64,000 nt of DNA from Paenibacillus sp. JDR-2. Its GTDB lineage: Bacteria > Bacillota > Bacilli > Paenibacillales > Paenibacillaceae. How positions within the stretch are numbered: position 1 is the stretch's first letter; every line of letters starts with the position of its first letter. A program made the translations under genes and the position numbers. Below the pieces are notes generated by a model. It made no database searches. It was not told where the DNA came from and saw nothing but the letters and a program-made list of their open reading frames with translations. Below, in pieces: positions 7,926-15,853 of this stretch. The stretch covers positions 2,743,001 to 2,807,000 of the forward strand of contig NC_012914.1 of the NCBI RefSeq assembly GCF_000023585.1. Direction: 5' to 3'.

Positions 7926-8781
7926 CTTTAATCGTCTCGGGATCGATAAAGGAATACCCCTTTTCCCCGAGCTTTGTGAGCAAGCCGTCGAGTGCGGCAG
8001 CCGTCCATTTTAATTCATGCATCAGAATATTGGCGCCGGGATGAAGCTGCTCCAGCACATTGCCGATTACTTTGTCCGGATCGCCGGGAGCTTTCTGCTC
8101 CCAATCCAGTGAACCATTCGACCACGTCATGAACAGCATGCCGTGGTTTTTTGCTGCAGCCTTCACCGTATCGCCGCCGGATCCGTACGGCGGCCGGAAG
8201 AATATCGGTTCCTTGCCGATTAACGCCTTAACCTCAGCTTGGACATCCGCGATTTGCGACTCTACCTTGCCAGGTTCTTCTTTCTTTAGATCGATATGAT
8301 CCCAGGAATGATTGCCGATCGTTTGGCCGCGGTCATTGATCAGCTTCAACAGCTCGGGATGCTGCTTCACTCTATAGCCGTTAACGAAAAAAATCGCTTT
8401 TGCCTTATGCTTGTCTAAGGTATCGAGCAGGCTATTTATTACCTCTTCATTATGAGGAGCATCGTCAAAGGTAAGCAAAACAGCTTTTTTGGATGTTTTT
8501 GTCTCATCAATAGGGACGAGCCGGTAGACGGTAGTCATTTTATACAGCGGAGCTTTGACTTTGGGTGAAGGACTTGGCTCTGCCGCAGGAGTTGCCGAAA
8601 GTGTTGGGGTTTCAGGGGCAGGTGATGTCTGCTGGCTCGAAGGCGACTGAGCGGCTGCTGAACTGGCAGAAGGCAGTGCGTTCACGCTTCCGGCGGTCGT
8701 CTTGGACGGCGAACTGCAAGAGGTCAATAGGGCTGTAAGGGCAAAAACGGCACAGATCGTATTCATAGTTGCTTTCGTCAT
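7915..8781 (-). CDS. Polysaccharide deacetylase (NodB-fold) lipoprotein
   Basis: 288 residues. The N terminus carries a lipoprotein signal with Cys22 in LLTSC, followed by a Ser/Pro/Ala-rich linker (about 23-75), then a NodB domain: TFDDAP (metal Asp 106-107), HSWDH (metal His pair), RPPYG and a DWEQ-type motif, ending with ILMHEL. It should act outside the membrane on peptidoglycan or another N-acetylated glycan. The start was set at the ATG behind AAGGCGGG; the longer upstream frame lacks a ribosome binding site and would run through the promoter region. Its 3' end overlaps the preceding plus-strand gene. Confidence 0.85.
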   Translation of the reverse strand: MTKATMNTICAVFALTALLTSCSSPSKTTAGSVNALPSASSAAAQSPSSQQTSPAPETPTLSATPAAEPSPSPKVKAPLYKMTTVYRLVPIDETKTSKKAVLLTFDDAPHNEEVINSLLDTLDKHKAKAIFFVNGYRVKQHPELLKLINDRGQTIGNHSWDHIDLKKEEPGKVESQIADVQAEVKALIGKEPIFFRPPYGSGGDTVKAAAKNHGMLFMTWSNGSLDWEQKAPGDPDKVIGNVLEQLHPGANILMHELKWTAAALDGLLTKLGEKGYSFIDPETIKVSP

Positions 8782-8944
8782 TGTTTTTCCCGCCTTGTTG
8801 TCAATTGTTGGACAGTCTAAGACCATATTACCATAACAGGCGGTACCGATTCCTGTTTTCGCTTTCCTTAATTTGTGGAGGATGCTACCGGTTATCAGGG
8901 AGAAAATATATGTTGCAACTATCCCCGAAGGAGGTAACGAAGCC

Positions 8945-9274
8945 ATGAGAATCGGCGGGTTTATGTTAGGCGCCGTCGCAGGACTTGCGGCAGCCGTATA
9001 CGTATCACGCAAAAGACCAGGAATGGCGGCCTGGGCATCCAGCTCGCTTGCGGGCGCATGCTCATCCATAGGCAGAAGCGCCGCATCGATGATGATGAGA
9101 CGAGGAATGAATAAAGCAATGGCGGCTACCAATATGGCCCCAAAGCATTCAGACGATACCGCCGGAAAGCAAGGAGGAGGCTGGGAGCAGGTTGAGCAGC
9201 TGATCAACAGCGATCCCGGACTTAAGGAGCAGGCGAGCCAGATCATGGCGGAATCGTCTATAAAGCCGCATTAA
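8945..9274 (+). CDS. Hypothetical small protein with N-terminal hydrophobic segment
   Basis: 109 residues, not recognised. Residues about 3-19 (IGGFMLGAVAGLAAAVY) could be a membrane anchor. The middle is rich in Ala, Ser and Met with paired Arg, and the tail is polar and acidic. A strong AAGGAGGT lies upstream of the chosen ATG. It is followed by a terminator, so it forms a single-gene unit. Confidence 0.6.
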   Translation: MRIGGFMLGAVAGLAAAVYVSRKRPGMAAWASSSLAGACSSIGRSAASMMMRRGMNKAMAATNMAPKHSDDTAGKQGGGWEQVEQLINSDPGLKEQASQIMAESSIKPH

Positions 9275-9288
9275 ATGAAGCTGTTTTT

Positions 9289-9344
9289 AGAATCGGTTGA
9301 TGTACGCGCCTCAAGCCCAGCGCTGCACAAGCGATTCTTTTTTT
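9289..9344 (+). terminator. Rho-independent terminator
   Basis: AGAATCG pairs with CGATTCT, extended inward by TTG/CAA and a GCGC core, followed by a run of seven T. It ends the 8945-9274 gene. Confidence 0.8.
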
Positions 9345-9475
9345 GCCTATTTTAGGTGCAATCCGGGGACAGACATGTTAAAGTATTACATAGTACGATT
9401 TGATCATTTTGATCACATCCTGCTAATAATTTCATACGCTGTTTACAACAGATGCTGCAGAGGAGGGATCCTGTC

Positions 9476-10090
9476 ATGAAAATCGAACGGCTTAGTCAGG
9501 ACAAGATACGGATTTTCCTGACGTTCGACGACCTGCTTGAGCGTGGGATCCAGAAGGAGGACATGTGGCGCGAAATTCCCAAAGTACACGATCTATTCAG
9601 CGAAATGATGGAGCAAGCGTACAGTGAACTTGGTTTCGATGCCAGCGGCCCTCTTGCGGTCGAAGTGTTTGCACTCCCCGCCCAAGGTATGGTGGTGATA
9701 GTCACCCGTGGCAAGATGAACGGTCATTCCGATGAACGGGCAACCGATGATGAAGACACGGAAGACGAGATATACGAGATGGAAGTTACGATGGAGCAGA
9801 GCGATATCGTGATGTATTCATTCCGGGATTTTGAGGATGTCATTAATGTATGCAAACAGCTCCAGGCAGCTTCGCTTACAGAGGATGGACGCTTGTATTC
9901 CTATAACGGAAAATGGATCCTTGCCCTTGAACCGGCTTTGATCGAAACGGCGCGTCATAACGCGGTTATCGCGCTGCTTGCCGAATACGGAGAAGCGACA
10001 TCCGTTACCTACGCGATGCTGGAGGAGTACGGCAAGGTTATTATGCCATCTCAAGCTGTCCGGGAAATTTGCACTCATTTCTATAATTGA
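9476..10090 (+). CDS. mecA: Adapter protein MecA
   Basis: 204 residues. The N-terminal domain starts MKIERLSQDKIRIFLTFDDL, the hallmark of the substrate-binding part. An acidic linker (about 80-105, DDEDTEDEIYEME) leads to the C-terminal ClpC-binding domain ending in THFYN. Known MecA delivers ComK and other proteins to ClpCP for degradation and stimulates ClpC assembly. It has a GAGGAGGG ribosome binding site and a strong hairpin after its stop, so it is a single-gene unit upstream of the glutamate dehydrogenase gene. Confidence 0.95.
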   Translation: MKIERLSQDKIRIFLTFDDLLERGIQKEDMWREIPKVHDLFSEMMEQAYSELGFDASGPLAVEVFALPAQGMVVIVTRGKMNGHSDERATDDEDTEDEIYEMEVTMEQSDIVMYSFRDFEDVINVCKQLQAASLTEDGRLYSYNGKWILALEPALIETARHNAVIALLAEYGEATSVTYAMLEEYGKVIMPSQAVREICTHFYN

Positions 10091-10106
10091 GCAGCACATG
10101 AATGCG

Positions 10107-10146
10107 GAGCATCGGCAGACAATATTGTCTGCCGGTGCTCTTCTTG
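10107..10146 (+). terminator. Terminator-like hairpin after mecA
   Basis: A 17-bp near-perfect palindrome (10107-10140, centred on AATATT, one G-U pair) is followed by a modest T-rich tail (TTCTTG). Confidence 0.75.
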
Positions 10147-10227
10147 CATGTTCTGGCCCCCTTTTGGAATATCGTGATGTATACACGCTCATATTACAAG
10201 TAGACAAAGGCGGGTGAACTTGAAATT

Positions 10228-11472
10228 ATGGCGGATAACAACGATGTGCTCAAATCAACACAGGTAGTTATTGAAGAGGCCCTATTGAAGCTTGGCTATA
10301 AAGAGGATATGATTGAACTCTTGAAAGAACCGATGCGTATCTTGAGCGTCAGGATACCCGTCAAGATGGATGACGGGAAGACCAAGGTGTTTACCGGTTA
10401 CCGGGCTCAGCATAACGATGCTGTAGGTCCTACAAAGGGTGGAGTCCGCTTCCATCCAGCCGTAACGGAGAATGAAGTAAAGGCGTTATCCATCTGGATG
10501 AGCTTGAAATGCGGAATCGCCGATCTGCCTTACGGCGGAGGAAAAGGCGGAGTTATCTGCGATCCCAGAAAAATGTCCTTTGGGGAACTGGAGCGGCTCA
10601 GCCGCGGATATGTCCGCGCCGTAAGCCAGATTGTGGGCCCGACGAAAGACATTCCGGCTCCGGATGTAATGACCAACTCGCAAATTATGGCATGGATGCT
10701 GGATGAGTACAGCCGGATTAGGGAATTCGATTCTCCCGGCTTTATTACCGGCAAGCCAATCGTGCTCGGCGGCTCCAGAGGACGGGAGACGGCTACGGCG
10801 CGCGGCGTTGTCATTATGATTCATGAGGCGCTCGCCCTTAAAGGGATTGAGCTGAATAAGGCAAGAATTGTCATTCAAGGCTTCGGCAATGCCGGAAGTT
10901 ACCTTGCCAAATTCATGCATGAGGCCGGTGCGCGCGTAATTGGTATATCCGATGTGAACGGAGCGTTGTATAATGAAGATGGATTAGATATTCCTTACTT
11001 GCTCGACCGGAGAGATTCCTTCGGCAATGTAACGAATCTATTCCCGCAGACGATTTCCAACAGCGATCTGCTCGAGCTGGAATGCGATGTGCTTGTTCCG
11101 GCTGCCATCGAGAACCAGATTACGGAGGATAATGCTCCGCGTATCAAGGCGACCATCGTTGTAGAAGCGGCGAATGGCCCAACGACCCTGGAAGCGACAA
11201 GGATTTTAACCCAGCGGGGCATTCTTCTTGTTCCGGATGTTCTGGCAAGCGCCGGAGGGGTTATCGTTTCCTATTTCGAATGGGTTCAGAACAATCAAGG
11301 TTTCTACTGGGATGAACAAGAAGTGGATGACCGGCTGCGCGTCATGATGATCCGCGGCTTTAACCAAGTATATGAGATTCATAAATCAAGAAATGTGAAC
11401 ATGCGGCTTGCCGCCTATATGGCAGGCGTACGCAAAATGGCAGAGGCGGTGCGTTATCGCGGCTGGGTATAA
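10228..11472 (+). CDS. gudB: NAD-type glutamate dehydrogenase
   Basis: 414 residues, the usual size of catabolic hexameric GDH. It converts glutamate to 2-oxoglutarate and ammonia. Visible signatures are GPTKGGVRFHP, the catalytic lysine motif LPYGGGKGG, PAPDVMTNS and the Rossmann GFGNAGSYLA. It lies directly upstream of prsW, as gudB does in B. subtilis, which supports the gudB rather than rocG name. The ATG is 12 bases past AAAGGCGGG; an upstream TTG at 10220 is a weaker alternative. Confidence 0.93.
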   Translation: MADNNDVLKSTQVVIEEALLKLGYKEDMIELLKEPMRILSVRIPVKMDDGKTKVFTGYRAQHNDAVGPTKGGVRFHPAVTENEVKALSIWMSLKCGIADLPYGGGKGGVICDPRKMSFGELERLSRGYVRAVSQIVGPTKDIPAPDVMTNSQIMAWMLDEYSRIREFDSPGFITGKPIVLGGSRGRETATARGVVIMIHEALALKGIELNKARIVIQGFGNAGSYLAKFMHEAGARVIGISDVNGALYNEDGLDIPYLLDRRDSFGNVTNLFPQTISNSDLLELECDVLVPAAIENQITEDNAPRIKATIVVEAANGPTTLEATRILTQRGILLVPDVLASAGGVIVSYFEWVQNNQGFYWDEQEVDDRLRVMMIRGFNQVYEIHKSRNVNMRLAAYMAGVRKMAEAVRYRGWV

Positions 11473-11518
11473 CCGGCGGCTGCGCTGCCGCCGGATGCCT
11501 GGGAGGTGAAACATCGAA

Positions 11519-12217
11519 TTGCTATTGTTTTCTGTGCTGACTGCCGCGGTGGCCCCGGGTATATCGCTGCTTACGTATTTGTATCTGAAGGACCGTTATG
11601 ACGCAGAGCCGATTCATATGGTCGTTCGCATGTTTCTGCTCGGCGTCCTCATTGTCGTGCCGATTGTAGTTATCCAACGCGGGCTGCAGCTATGGTTCGG
11701 CGACCATCAGCCCATGCTGTTCTCTTTTGTAGAGTCGGCCGGCATTGAGGAATTTCTGAAATGGTTCGTGCTCTATCATATGATTTACAATCACACGGAG
11801 TTCGACGAGCCGTATGACGGGATTGTCTATGCGGCTTCGATCTCGCTTGGCTTTGCAACGCTGGAGAATGTAATGTACGCGATTTACTCGCCATCCACGT
11901 TCGGAACCTTGCTCATGCGCGCGCTGCTGCCCGTTTCCGGGCATGCGCTGTTTGGCGTCATGATGGGTTACTACGTCGGCAAGGCGAAGTTCGCTACCTC
12001 CTCCAAGCGCAACATTTATCTAGCGATTTCGTTATGTCTTCCGTTACTGCTGCACGGAACGTACGACTACATCATGATTTCGTTCAAGACCAACTGGATT
12101 TATGTCATTATCCCGTTTATGGTGGCTTTGTGGGTATGGGGACTCCGAAAAATGAACCGTGCCAATTCACGCTCGCCGTTCCGCTTCATCAGCCGTGAAG
12201 ATGAGGTTAAACTATAA
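11519..12217 (+). CDS. prsW: Membrane protease PrsW
   Basis: 232 residues with about eight membrane helices. The EE pair in GIEEFLKW (around residue 75) and conserved His/Glu in later helices (LENVMYAIY, GHALFGVMMGYY) identify the PrsW glutamic protease family. In B. subtilis it makes the site-1 cut of the anti-sigma factor RsiW. The start is TTG at 11519 behind GGGAGGTG. It may relate to the ECF anti-sigma factor at 51131, but that is inference only. Confidence 0.92.
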   Translation: MLLFSVLTAAVAPGISLLTYLYLKDRYDAEPIHMVVRMFLLGVLIVVPIVVIQRGLQLWFGDHQPMLFSFVESAGIEEFLKWFVLYHMIYNHTEFDEPYDGIVYAASISLGFATLENVMYAIYSPSTFGTLLMRALLPVSGHALFGVMMGYYVGKAKFATSSKRNIYLAISLCLPLLLHGTYDYIMISFKTNWIYVIIPFMVALWVWGLRKMNRANSRSPFRFISREDEVKL

Positions 12218-12267
12218 GTCTTTCGTCTATAATGACTAGTAATAATTGTTAAATGACGGAGGCAGGA

Positions 12268-12423
12268 ATGGAACCGAGAGTTAAGGTAACGATCCGGTGC
12301 AACGTATGCGGCGAGAAGTTTGTTCTTCGCGGCAAACGGGAAAAAGGAATGATCGACACCGGCTTCAAGCAATGTATTTGCAATAACACAAACGACCTCG
12401 ATATCGAGGAACACAGCATTTGA
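12268..12423 (+). CDS. Small four-cysteine, zinc-ribbon-like protein
   Basis: 51 residues. Cys11 and Cys14 form CNVC, and Cys36 and Cys38 form CIC, a pattern that suggests a small metal-binding knuckle. GGAGG lies five bases before the chosen ATG. An upstream in-frame ATG at 12253 is possible but would place the ribosome binding site inside the gene. It lies between prsW and ypeB, where sleB is found in B. subtilis. Function unknown. Confidence 0.7.
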   Translation: MEPRVKVTIRCNVCGEKFVLRGKREKGMIDTGFKQCICNNTNDLDIEEHSI

Positions 12424-12430
12424 CACAGAT

Positions 12431-12460
12431 GCATAAAGCTCCCTTCTGCAAACCAAACTA
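12431..12460 (+). promoter_or_regulatory. Sigma-G-like promoter for ypeB, inside a terminator hairpin
   Basis: GCATA (12431-12435), 18 bases, then CAAACTA (12454-12460) matches the forespore sigma-G consensus GHATR-N18-CATHHTA with one mismatch. Initiation around 12467 would give an mRNA lacking the left arm of the overlapping hairpin. ypeB is forespore-expressed in B. subtilis, which fits. Prediction from sequence only. Confidence 0.5.
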
Positions 12461-12495
12461 ACGCTAGGTTTTGCAGAAGAAAGGAGCTTTTTTGT
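12436..12495 (+). terminator. Terminator after the small cysteine gene; its right arm holds the ypeB ribosome binding site
   Basis: AAAGCTCC (12435-12442) pairs with GGAGCTTT (12483-12490), and TTCTGCAAA pairs with TTTGCAGAA, followed by a T run to 12493. The GGAG of the ypeB Shine-Dalgarno is inside the right arm, so readthrough mRNA from upstream would have it hidden. Confidence 0.85.
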
Positions 12496-12496
12496 T

Positions 12497-13855
12497 ATGT
12501 ATAGACGTCTAAGCGCGGTGTTGTTCCCCATCATGACGCTTTTCTTAATTGGCTCAGTATACTGGGGCTATCAAGAGCACCAAGAGAAAAACTCGATTCT
12601 CATTAAGGCCGAAAACCAGTACCAGCGTGCTTTCCATGATCTCACCTATCATGTCGAGCAGCTGCATCAGCAGCTCGGCAACACGCTGGCGGTCAACTCC
12701 ACCTCCCAAAGCTACCATCGCAAAGGGCTCGTTAACGTGTGGCGTCTGACAAGTCAGGCACAAAACGAAATCAACCAGCTTCCTTTGACGATACTGCCTT
12801 TCAACGAAGCGGAAGATTTCTTGTCGCACATCTCCAATTTCGCTTACAAAACTTCCGTAAGGGATCTAACCAAGCAGCCTTTGTCCCAAGACGAATTCAA
12901 GACGCTGAAAACCCTGTATGCCAAATCGGAGGATATCTCCAAGGATTTGTACAAAATGCAGGAGAAGGTGCTGAGCGATCATCTGCGCTGGATGGATGTT
13001 GAGGTTGCTCTTGCAAAGCAGAACTCGCCAAATGACAATACCATAATCGACGGGTTCAAAACGGTAGACAAAAAAGTAAGCGAGTACCCTGAGATTAACT
13101 GGGGTCCTTCGGTCGCAAGCATGTATCAGAAGCGTACCATCAATATGCTGAGCGGCAGCATGGTTACGGCAGAGGACGTGAAGAAGCACGTAACCGAGTT
13201 TCTTGGCAAGAAGCCGGCGGAAATCCGCGTGGTGGAAAACGGCAAAGGCACGGAGTATTCTTCCTTCTCCGCTACTGTTACCGAGCCGAAGTCCGGTCAG
13301 AAGCTGCAGATGGATTATACGCAAAGGGGCGGCAAGCTGATCTGGTTTATGGATACCCGGGATATCGGGGAGAAAAAGATCGATCAGAACAAAGCGCAAG
13401 CTTCGGCTGAGAAGTTCTTGGATGAACATGGATTTAAAGGCATGAGGGCAGTCAGCTACAACATGTTCGATAATACAGGCGCCTTCACCTTTGTCAGCAC
13501 GCAAAACGGCGTGCTTATCTATCCGGAGAAGCTCACCGTTAAGGTAGCGCTGGATAATGGAGAAGCGGTAGGTCTTCAGGCAAATGACTACGTCTATGAA
13601 CAGCATAAGCGCAGCATTCCGGCAGCAAAGCTGTCCAAGGCAGAAGCCCGCAAAGCTCTTAACCCCGAATTCAAGGTAGCGAATGATCAGATGGCCCTGA
13701 TCATGAACGAATTGGGCGAAGAAGCATTATGTTATGAATTTACGGGCAGCATTAACGGCAGCGATTACCGGATTTACATCAATGCGGAGAGCGGTGTCGA
13801 AGAAGCGATTGAAGAGCTGTCACCGCTCGACAAACGGACAAGTTCCGGCAAATAA
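12497..13855 (+). CDS. ypeB: Germination protein YpeB
   Basis: 452 residues. It has an N-terminal membrane anchor (about 8-24, VLFPIMTLFLIGSVYWGY), a helical N-terminal domain and C-terminal PepSY-like repeats. The family is needed in Bacillus spores to localise and stabilise the cortex-lytic enzyme SleB. Here sleB is not the gene immediately upstream; that place holds a small cysteine protein. The start ATG lies ten bases after GGAG within the preceding hairpin. Confidence 0.93.
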   Translation: MYRRLSAVLFPIMTLFLIGSVYWGYQEHQEKNSILIKAENQYQRAFHDLTYHVEQLHQQLGNTLAVNSTSQSYHRKGLVNVWRLTSQAQNEINQLPLTILPFNEAEDFLSHISNFAYKTSVRDLTKQPLSQDEFKTLKTLYAKSEDISKDLYKMQEKVLSDHLRWMDVEVALAKQNSPNDNTIIDGFKTVDKKVSEYPEINWGPSVASMYQKRTINMLSGSMVTAEDVKKHVTEFLGKKPAEIRVVENGKGTEYSSFSATVTEPKSGQKLQMDYTQRGGKLIWFMDTRDIGEKKIDQNKAQASAEKFLDEHGFKGMRAVSYNMFDNTGAFTFVSTQNGVLIYPEKLTVKVALDNGEAVGLQANDYVYEQHKRSIPAAKLSKAEARKALNPEFKVANDQMALIMNELGEEALCYEFTGSINGSDYRIYINAESGVEEAIEELSPLDKRTSSGK

Positions 13856-13880
13856 CGATATGGCTCCCCTCAAATTGACG

Positions 13881-13889
13881 TGTTATAAT
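13881..13889 (+). promoter_or_regulatory. Extended -10 promoter for the PilZ gene
   Basis: TGTTATAAT is a perfect extended -10 element, 27 bases before the TTG start. No good -35 was seen. Confidence 0.55.
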
Positions 13890-13915
13890 AAACACCAATA
13901 TGGGAGGGGAGCCAA

Positions 13916-14569
13916 TTGTTGCCTAGAGTAAACCAAATGTTGTTTTTCGAGATCGCATCTGCTGATGAAGAAGAGGCGGCTGTAGAATACAAAGCGAGAA
14001 TTGCGGATGAGCTGGAAGATGGTTTACTTATCGAGAATCCACTCAATATAACATCGGGCCGAATGAAACGGCTTTATTTAGGGGACGAGCTGTCGGTTTA
14101 TTACGTATCCGATGACGGTATCAAGCATTATTTCGACTCGCATGTCATTGGCTTCCGCGATGATGTCGTTAAGCTGATCAAGATCCGCAAGCCGGATCCC
14201 GAACGGATTACAAAGATACAACGCCGGCATTTTCTTCGCGTATCGGCCGATCTCGAGATCGCCGTAAACCTGTCGGGCAATATCCGATTCGTCACGGTTA
14301 CCGATGATGTAGGCGGCGGGGGGATTTCCTTCATATGCGACGGGAAATGGTCGATTGCGTCCGGCATGGAAATGGACTGCTGGCTGCTGATTCCATACAA
14401 GAACGGGACTCTTGAGCATGCTTCCTTCAAGGCGGAGGTTGTACGGGTTGTTGATCTCGTAACGGGACGCAAGCAGGTCATGTGCAAATTTAATGCCATC
14501 AGCGACAGCGAGCGGCAAAAAATAATCAGATTCTGCTTCGAAAGACAGCTGGAATTCCGCGGGAGATAA
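13916..14569 (+). CDS. PilZ-domain, YcgR-like flagellar brake protein
   Basis: 217 residues: an N-terminal YcgR-type domain (about 1-95) and a C-terminal PilZ domain with the c-di-GMP binding RRHFLR arginines (around residue 102) and a DDVGGGGIS turn in place of the usual DxSxxG. The same place in B. subtilis holds ypfA (motI), which slows the flagellar motor on binding c-di-GMP. The first Ser of DxSxxG is replaced, so ligand affinity may differ. The start is TTG at 13916 behind GGGAGGGGAG; TTG 13919 is equally possible. Confidence 0.85.
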   Translation: MLPRVNQMLFFEIASADEEEAAVEYKARIADELEDGLLIENPLNITSGRMKRLYLGDELSVYYVSDDGIKHYFDSHVIGFRDDVVKLIKIRKPDPERITKIQRRHFLRVSADLEIAVNLSGNIRFVTVTDDVGGGGISFICDGKWSIASGMEMDCWLLIPYKNGTLEHASFKAEVVRVVDLVTGRKQVMCKFNAISDSERQKIIRFCFERQLEFRGR

Positions 14570-14623
14570 GGCTGCATAAGATGGACTCCGCCTACGCATC
14601 CTATCCTAAAAGACAGGAAAAGG

Positions 14624-14818
14624 ATGGAAACCGGGATGCGGATTGCAGAAGACGAAGAGGAGTTGAAAAAGCAAATGGATGCCGTGTCGAAACGGCTGGT
14701 CAGATTTGCTTTTTTACTAATAATCGGCGTGGTATTGGCGCAAATTTTGCTCCAAAATGACACGGTTCGACACTTGGTGACAACCGTCGAGCATTGGGAG
14801 GGCGAAGCTTACCGTTAG
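14624..14818 (+). CDS. Small membrane protein, YpfB-like by position
   Basis: 64 residues with an acidic N-terminal helix (EDEEELKKQMD), one membrane segment (about 26-44, VRFAFLLIIGVVLAQILL) and a short tail. It sits between the PilZ gene and cmk, like ypfB in B. subtilis. The start could equally be ATG 14636, which has better spacing from AAGGATGG. Function unknown. Confidence 0.6.
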   Translation: METGMRIAEDEEELKKQMDAVSKRLVRFAFLLIIGVVLAQILLQNDTVRHLVTTVEHWEGEAYR

Positions 14819-14862
14819 CCTGTTAAGCCCCGAGGGACAACGTTTTTGGGCAATTGCCGTTT

Positions 14863-14891
14863 TTGCATCTGCGTATATTGTGTGGTATAAT
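14863..14891 (+). promoter_or_regulatory. Strong sigma-A promoter upstream of cmk
   Basis: TTGCAT and TATAAT with exactly 17 bases between them. The predicted start, about 14898, is only four bases before the arm of a terminator hairpin. Confidence 0.8.
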
Positions 14892-14901
14892 TTTCACGAT
14901 C

Positions 14902-14922
14902 GCAGGCGGTGCCTGCTTTTTT
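14902..14922 (+). terminator. Intrinsic terminator right after the cmk promoter
   Basis: Perfect 6-bp stem GCAGGC/GCCTGC with a GGT loop, then six T. Transcripts stopped here would be only about 25 nt. Confidence 0.8.
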
Positions 14923-15144
14923 CTTGAATTCTAAGTTTTTGGAATTCGCCGGTAATGATACATATTCCCGGTTATATTTCAATTGGTTGCGGCCTTTTGA
15001 CCGGCCAAGCCGTTAATGTCTGAGAAGCAGATGCACGCATCAGCATTCGGCTGCCTTTTGATTAAGCTCATGCTTTCGATGCAAGAATCGACACGAACAG
15101 CCTGAACCGGCCTGCTTGTGTGTTAATTCTTTTGGGGAGGTAGA
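14923..15144 (+). other. cmk leader region
   Basis: 222 bases with no gene. It contains the small inverted repeats GGCC-N8-GGCC (about 14990-15006) and GATGC-AC-GCATC (about 15030-15042), with a GCAG/CTGC outer pair followed by CTTTTG that looks like a weak terminator. No second promoter was convincing. GGGGAGGT precedes the cmk start. Confidence 0.45.
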
Positions 15145-15849
15145 ATGTTGGTGATGCAGCAAGACGGTGACAGCGACCGGATTAACATTGCGATAGACGG
15201 TCCTGCAGGTGCAGGAAAGAGTACGGTCGCACGCAAGGTTGCCGAACAGCTAGATTATATCTATATCGATACGGGTGCGATGTATCGGGCTGTTACACTT
15301 AGTGCCCAGAGGGCGGGAATCGAGCCGCTGGACAATGAAAGACTGGCTGAGCACGCCAGGACGCTGGATATCAAGCTGGCGCCTGGAGAGAAAGGTCAAG
15401 CCGTCTTCTTGAATGGCGAGAACATAACGGATCTGATCCGTTCCAGGGAAGTCACACTTGCCGTCTCGCATATCGCAGCTAATGAAACCGTAAGAGAATT
15501 GCTTAGCAAGCTTCAGCGGCAATTGGCAGAGCGCAAAGGCGTTGTCATGGACGGCCGGGATATCGGGTCGCATGTGCTGCCGAACGCCGAATTGAAAATT
15601 TTCCTTACCGCATCCGTACAAGAACGTGCACAGCGGCGTTACAAAGAGATTGCGGGAACGCAGTCGATTACCTTGGAGCAGCTTGAACGGGAAATTGCGG
15701 AACGCGACCGCTTGGATGAGCAGCGTGAGATTTCACCGCTCATTTGCGCAAAGGACGCAATTGTACTTGACAGCACGTCGATGTCAATCGATGAAGTTGC
15801 GGCTTCCATTGTGAAATTAAGCCGAACCAAATTGGCGGAGGCGAAGTAA
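15145..15849 (+). CDS. cmk: Cytidylate kinase
   Basis: Phosphorylates CMP and dCMP with ATP. 234 residues, slightly longer than usual because of about ten extra N-terminal residues. The P-loop is DGPAGAGKST; the conserved IDTGAMYRAVT, MDGRDIGSHVLP and a typical RDRLDEQREISPL segment follow. It is close to plsC and the S1-domain gene, as in B. subtilis. GGGGAGG at suitable spacing supports the start. Confidence 0.95.
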   Translation: MLVMQQDGDSDRINIAIDGPAGAGKSTVARKVAEQLDYIYIDTGAMYRAVTLSAQRAGIEPLDNERLAEHARTLDIKLAPGEKGQAVFLNGENITDLIRSREVTLAVSHIAANETVRELLSKLQRQLAERKGVVMDGRDIGSHVLPNAELKIFLTASVQERAQRRYKEIAGTQSITLEQLEREIAERDRLDEQREISPLICAKDAIVLDSTSMSIDEVAASIVKLSRTKLAEAK

Positions 15850-15853
15850 ACTA

